Below, in pieces: positions 7,304 to 9,995 of a stretch of 9,995 bases of DNA (positions are counted from its first letter, which is position 1; each line of letters begins with the position of its first letter). Under the pieces are notes generated by a model. It searched no databases. It was given only the letters and a program-made list of their open reading frames with translations, and was not told the origin of the DNA. Position numbers and translations under genes: made by a program. The stretch spans positions 1-9,995 of the forward strand of contig JACFNM010000137.1 of NCBI GenBank assembly GCA_019454915.1, read 5' to 3'. The DNA comes from Chitinophagaceae bacterium (GTDB taxonomy: Bacteria > Bacteroidota > Bacteroidia > Chitinophagales > Chitinophagaceae).

Positions 7304-7341
7304 TTACCCGAAGCGGTGGTTTATGAAAAATTAATCCCCAT
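7298..7341. repeat. imperfect inverted repeat at the junction of the relic and the fuconate dehydratase gene
   Basis: ATGGGGTTA (7298-7306) is answered by TAATCCCCAT (7332-7341), its reverse complement with one extra T; the interior is about 25 bp. It starts immediately after the stop codon of the minus-strand dehydratase gene. It could act as an RNA hairpin at the 3' end of that transcript, although no T-run follows, or it could mark the ends of a small inverted segment (see findings). Confidence 0.45.
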
Positions 7342-8640
7342 TTATTTTTTCCAGGCGCTGCCGGTGGGGAAAGTATAAGCGTCTATAGAATCGCTTTTCA
7401 TCGTGATGCTATACCCGGGCGCTACCGGAAGCATATACTTCCCGTTCTTAATAATCACCGGGTCAACGAAGTGTTCATGCAAATGATCAATGTATTCAAT
7501 AATCCGGTTGTCGAGGGAAGCGCTGATAGCAATAAAGTCTATCGCGGAAAGGTGCTGTACATATTCGCATAGCCCCACTCCGCCCGCATGGGGACAAACC
7601 GGTATATTGAATTTAGCCGCCATTAGCATAATGCTCAGCACCTCATTTACCCCGCCCACCCGGCAGCTATCCACCTGGCAGACAGAAATGGCTCCACTTT
7701 GCATGAACTGCTTAAACATCACCCTGTTCTGACAATGCTCTCCCGTAGCCACTCTTATGGGGGCAACGGCTTTTGCTATGGCCAGATGACCCGCAATATC
7801 GTCGGGGCTTGTTGGCTCCTCTATCCACCAGGGATCGAATTTTGCCAAATGGCTCATATGTTGAATAGCTTCACTGACTTCCCACTTCTGGTTAGCATCC
7901 ATCATTAATTTCACCCCGGTTCCCACTTCTTCCCTGATAATTTCAGCCCTCCGCGTATCCTCCTTTAACGCGCCACCTACTTTCATCTTCACATGCGTCC
8001 AGCCTTCCTGTTTTGCTTTTCTGCTCAGTCGCCGGATTTTTTCTTCTGAATATCCCAACCAGCCAACGGAAGTATTATAAGCCGGATACCCGTTTCGGGT
8101 CAGATAGTCAATCCTCTCCTGTTTGGAGGATTCATTTTTTGAAAGCAGCTCTACCGCTTCTCCGGGCGTCAGCGCGTCCGTGACATACGTGAAATCTATA
8201 CATTTTACCATTTCTTCGGGACTCATATCCGCAATCAATTTCCATAGGGGTTTCCCTTCCGCCTTTGCATAAAGATCCCACACCGCATTAACCAAAGCTC
8301 CCGTAGCCATATGGATAACGCCCTTTTCCGGGCCCAACCACCGCAACTGGCTGTCGCCTGTAATCATACGCCAGAAGCCGGCCATATCCACCTTAATTTC
8401 TGCAAGCGATTTCCCGATCAACAGATAGGACAAGGACTGAATAGCTGCAACGCATAATTCATTCCCCCGTCCCTCCGTAAAAGTAAGCCCATGCCCCTCA
8501 AAGCGCGGATCATTCGTTTTAATAATAGCATAAGCGGCGGAATAATCAGGGTCTTTATTGATTGCATCGGACCCGTCGAGGGATCGGCTGGTGGGAAATC
8601 TGATATCCCTGGTTTCTACTGAGGTAATAATGAGGTTCAT
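7342..8640 (-). CDS. L-fuconate dehydratase (enolase superfamily)
   Basis: Cytoplasmic Mg-dependent enzyme that dehydrates L-fuconate to 2-keto-3-deoxy-L-fuconate in the non-phosphorylating L-fucose pathway. At 432 residues it has the usual length of the FucD/ENOSF1 group. Diagnostic residues match the characterised Xanthomonas enzyme in position: K218-x-K220 (HVKMKVGG), metal ligands D248 (MMDANQ), E274 (WIEEPTSPDD) and E301 (TGEH), H351 (CPHAGGVGLCE) and E382. The N-terminal block RFPTSRSLDGSDAINKDPDY (14-33) is also typical of this group and separates it from mandelate racemase or galactonate dehydratase. The gene follows the sulfatase by 20 bp and carries an unusually strong ribosome-binding site, so the two are one transcript. 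Fucose dehydrogenase, lactonase and aldolase genes that would complete the pathway are not in the window. A function on another acid sugar of like stereochemistry is less likely. Confidence 0.93.
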   Translation of the reverse strand: MNLIITSVETRDIRFPTSRSLDGSDAINKDPDYSAAYAIIKTNDPRFEGHGLTFTEGRGNELCVAAIQSLSYLLIGKSLAEIKVDMAGFWRMITGDSQLRWLGPEKGVIHMATGALVNAVWDLYAKAEGKPLWKLIADMSPEEMVKCIDFTYVTDALTPGEAVELLSKNESSKQERIDYLTRNGYPAYNTSVGWLGYSEEKIRRLSRKAKQEGWTHVKMKVGGALKEDTRRAEIIREEVGTGVKLMMDANQKWEVSEAIQHMSHLAKFDPWWIEEPTSPDDIAGHLAIAKAVAPIRVATGEHCQNRVMFKQFMQSGAISVCQVDSCRVGGVNEVLSIMLMAAKFNIPVCPHAGGVGLCEYVQHLSAIDFIAISASLDNRIIEYIDHLHEHFVDPVIIKNGKYMLPVAPGYSITMKSDSIDAYTFPTGSAWKK

Positions 8641-8646
8641 GTCTTT

Positions 8647-8653
8647 CCTCCTT
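8647..8653 (-). promoter_or_regulatory. strong Shine-Dalgarno site for the fuconate dehydratase gene
   Basis: On the minus strand AAGGAGG is followed by six bases (AAAGAC) and then ATG at 8640. This perfect match to the 16S rRNA tail fixes the start codon and stands out because the other genes here have little or no Shine-Dalgarno sequence. Confidence 0.75.
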
Positions 8654-8660
8654 TCATCGG

Positions 8661-9995
8661 TTAATTCTCCTTTGCACCCGGAAATTTTTCAAATAACAAT
8701 TTCAATTCAGCAGCCTTTTGCGGAAACTCCTCCAGCAAATTCGTCCGTTCGCTGGGATCAAAGGCAAGATTGAATACTTCTTCTTTGGCAGCTTTTGAAC
8801 GGCTATCAATTCCATCGCCTTTCGTTGCACCGGTTCTCCGGTACTTCCAATCTCCCAGCCTTACCGCTTCACACACACCGTTATTCACATAATATACTTC
8901 TCTGTGTGCCGGATGAGGTACTGCGCTACCAAGAAGAAGATAACTCACCGATTGCCCGTCCAGCGTGCGCCCTGCCGGCAGGGAAGCCTTTGTCCATTCT
9001 GCAAGCGTGGGCAAAACATCCAAATTGCTCATCACATCGGTAATTATCGTGCCGGGCTGAATGTGCCCTTTCCAATAAACTATAAAAGGTTCTCTCACTC
9101 CACCTTCATAAGTCTCTCCTTTCTTGCCCCTGAAAACACCCGCCGTACCTACATGCCAGGGCTTTGTAAAACCATCATCGGCCATGCGCGCGGGGAAATC
9201 AATCCAGGGCCCGTTATCGCTCGAAAAGAAGAAAATGGTATTGTCTGCCAGACCCTGCTTCTCCACTGTTTCCCATAATTTAGAAAGCGTCTCATCAATC
9301 TCCTCTACCACGTCTCCCAGGGGACCGCCGGCCGATCGCCCTTTATTTTTGCTATCTGATGCACAGGCCACCGGCAGGTGAGGCATGTTGTGAGCCAGGT
9401 ATAAGAAGAAAGGTTGCCCCTTTTTTTGTTGTTTGATATAACGTATCGCCTCTTCGGTGTATATGCGGGTTAAGGTGGAATCTGCCGGACGAAAGATTTC
9501 CGGCGTCCGGTCGCGGAAAATTTTAATCATCGTATCTGTTTTTACGTAGGGAAACCGGTAATCATGGCTATATAACATACCGTAATAAGAATCGAAGCCC
9601 TGGGCTATCGGATGATTAAAAGGCTGATGGTCGCCGAGATGCCATTTCCCAATCATGGCCGTTTTATAGCCGGCTGTCTTCAGCACCTCCGCTATCGTGA
9701 CCTCCTGGTCAGGGATACCCAAAGCCGAACCGGGGCCTATAGGATAGGGTAAATTCATGCGCGAGGCGTAACGTCCCGTCAATAGAGATGCCCTGGAAGG
9801 CGTACAGGAAGGGCTGGATACCATATAGTTGGTGGCCATGGCGCCTTCCCTGCTCATCCTATCTAAGAAAGGCGTTTGAATAACCGGATTTCCATAGCAG
9901 GAAAGATCAGAATACCCCATGTCATCGGTTAAGACAAAAATGATATTAGGCTTCCGCTGTGCATATCCTAATGAAATATTCATCAAAAGAAGCCC
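8661..9995 (-). CDS. Formylglycine-dependent sulfatase (family S1), 5' end missing
   Basis: Exported sulfatase that hydrolyses sulfate esters, most likely on a glycan. The frame is open through the right edge ([13 protein letters not shown] before RKPN), and this stretch looks like the end of a signal peptide, so the true start lies outside the window. Residue numbers here count from a TTG codon at 9986. Motifs: metal-binding D21-D22 ([14 protein letters not shown]), the CxPSR sulfatase signature with C61 to be converted to formylglycine ([12 protein letters not shown]), K114 and H116 (GKWHLG), H203 (NMPHLP), D257-N258 (SSDNGPW), and a lysine in FRGKKG (286-290). The C-terminal half has the usual small sulfatase subdomain ending in [14 protein letters not shown]. 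It resembles arylsulfatase A/GalNAc-6-sulfatase-like enzymes, but the subfamily and the sulfated position cannot be named safely. It is the first visible gene of the minus-strand unit. A formylglycine-generating enzyme is not in the window. Confidence 0.95.
   Translation of the reverse strand, partial: GLLLMNISLGYAQRKPNIIFVLTDDMGYSDLSCYGNPVIQTPFLDRMSREGAMATNYMVSSPSCTPSRASLLTGRYASRMNLPYPIGPGSALGIPDQEVTIAEVLKTAGYKTAMIGKWHLGDHQPFNHPIAQGFDSYYGMLYSHDYRFPYVKTDTMIKIFRDRTPEIFRPADSTLTRIYTEEAIRYIKQQKKGQPFFLYLAHNMPHLPVACASDSKNKGRSAGGPLGDVVEEIDETLSKLWETVEKQGLADNTIFFFSSDNGPWIDFPARMADDGFTKPWHVGTAGVFRGKKGETYEGGVREPFIVYWKGHIQPGTIITDVMSNLDVLPTLAEWTKASLPAGRTLDGQSVSYLLLGSAVPHPAHREVYYVNNGVCEAVRLGDWKYRRTGATKGDGIDSRSKAAKEEVFNLAFDPSERTNLLEEFPQKAAELKLLFEKFPGAKEN

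Noticed and set aside
8904..9278. 124-residue plus-strand open frame opposite the sulfatase gene
   Set aside because: Lies wholly antisense to the conserved sulfatase core and shows no protein-like motif.

Overview
The window looks like chromosomal DNA of a Bacteroidota member, most likely Chitinophagaceae or close kin; the family-level placement is an inference from protein flavour. Supporting signs are an EnvC-like M23 activator of the Bacteroidota type, serC next to a DUF1015 gene, a signal-peptide P1-nuclease/phospholipase-C-like protein starting at its mature tryptophan, and -7 elements of the TAnnTTTG kind. No tRNA, rRNA, CRISPR array or insertion sequence was seen.

Left half (about 1-5399, plus strand): five genes read in the same direction. 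They are the 3' part of an envC-like gene (cut by the window edge), an HSDL2-like short-chain dehydrogenase, a secreted zinc-dependent phospholipase C/P1-nuclease-like protein, phosphoserine aminotransferase (serC) and a DUF1015 protein. The last two are 23 bp apart and probably form a serine-biosynthesis unit; serA, often found beside them in this phylum, is not here. The first three look like housekeeping or envelope genes with no obvious shared pathway.

Right half (5416-9995, minus strand): a carbohydrate-catabolism cluster. In transcription order it holds a formylglycine sulfatase (its 5' end is beyond the right edge), an L-fuconate dehydratase of the enolase superfamily 20 bp downstream with a textbook Shine-Dalgarno sequence, then a 678 bp gap, then an exported right-handed beta-helix protein of the GH28-like type with its own promoter. 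Together these suggest use of a sulfated, fucose-containing glycan: the sulfatase and beta-helix protein would act outside the cytoplasm, and fuconate dehydratase on the cytoplasmic non-phosphorylating L-fucose route.

The gap 6664-7341 is not empty. It carries a decayed, frameshifted 3' remnant of a RecG-like/AlbA_2-type ATP-binding protein with a Fic-like C-terminal winged helix, on the minus strand. Its upstream end looks rearranged: a short piece that reads as the expected neighbouring family motif lies on the opposite strand between short inverted repeats. I saw no clearly new multigene system. The most useful leads are this relic, the atypical beta-helix protein, and the DUF1015 protein as a possible ParB-fold enzyme of serine metabolism.
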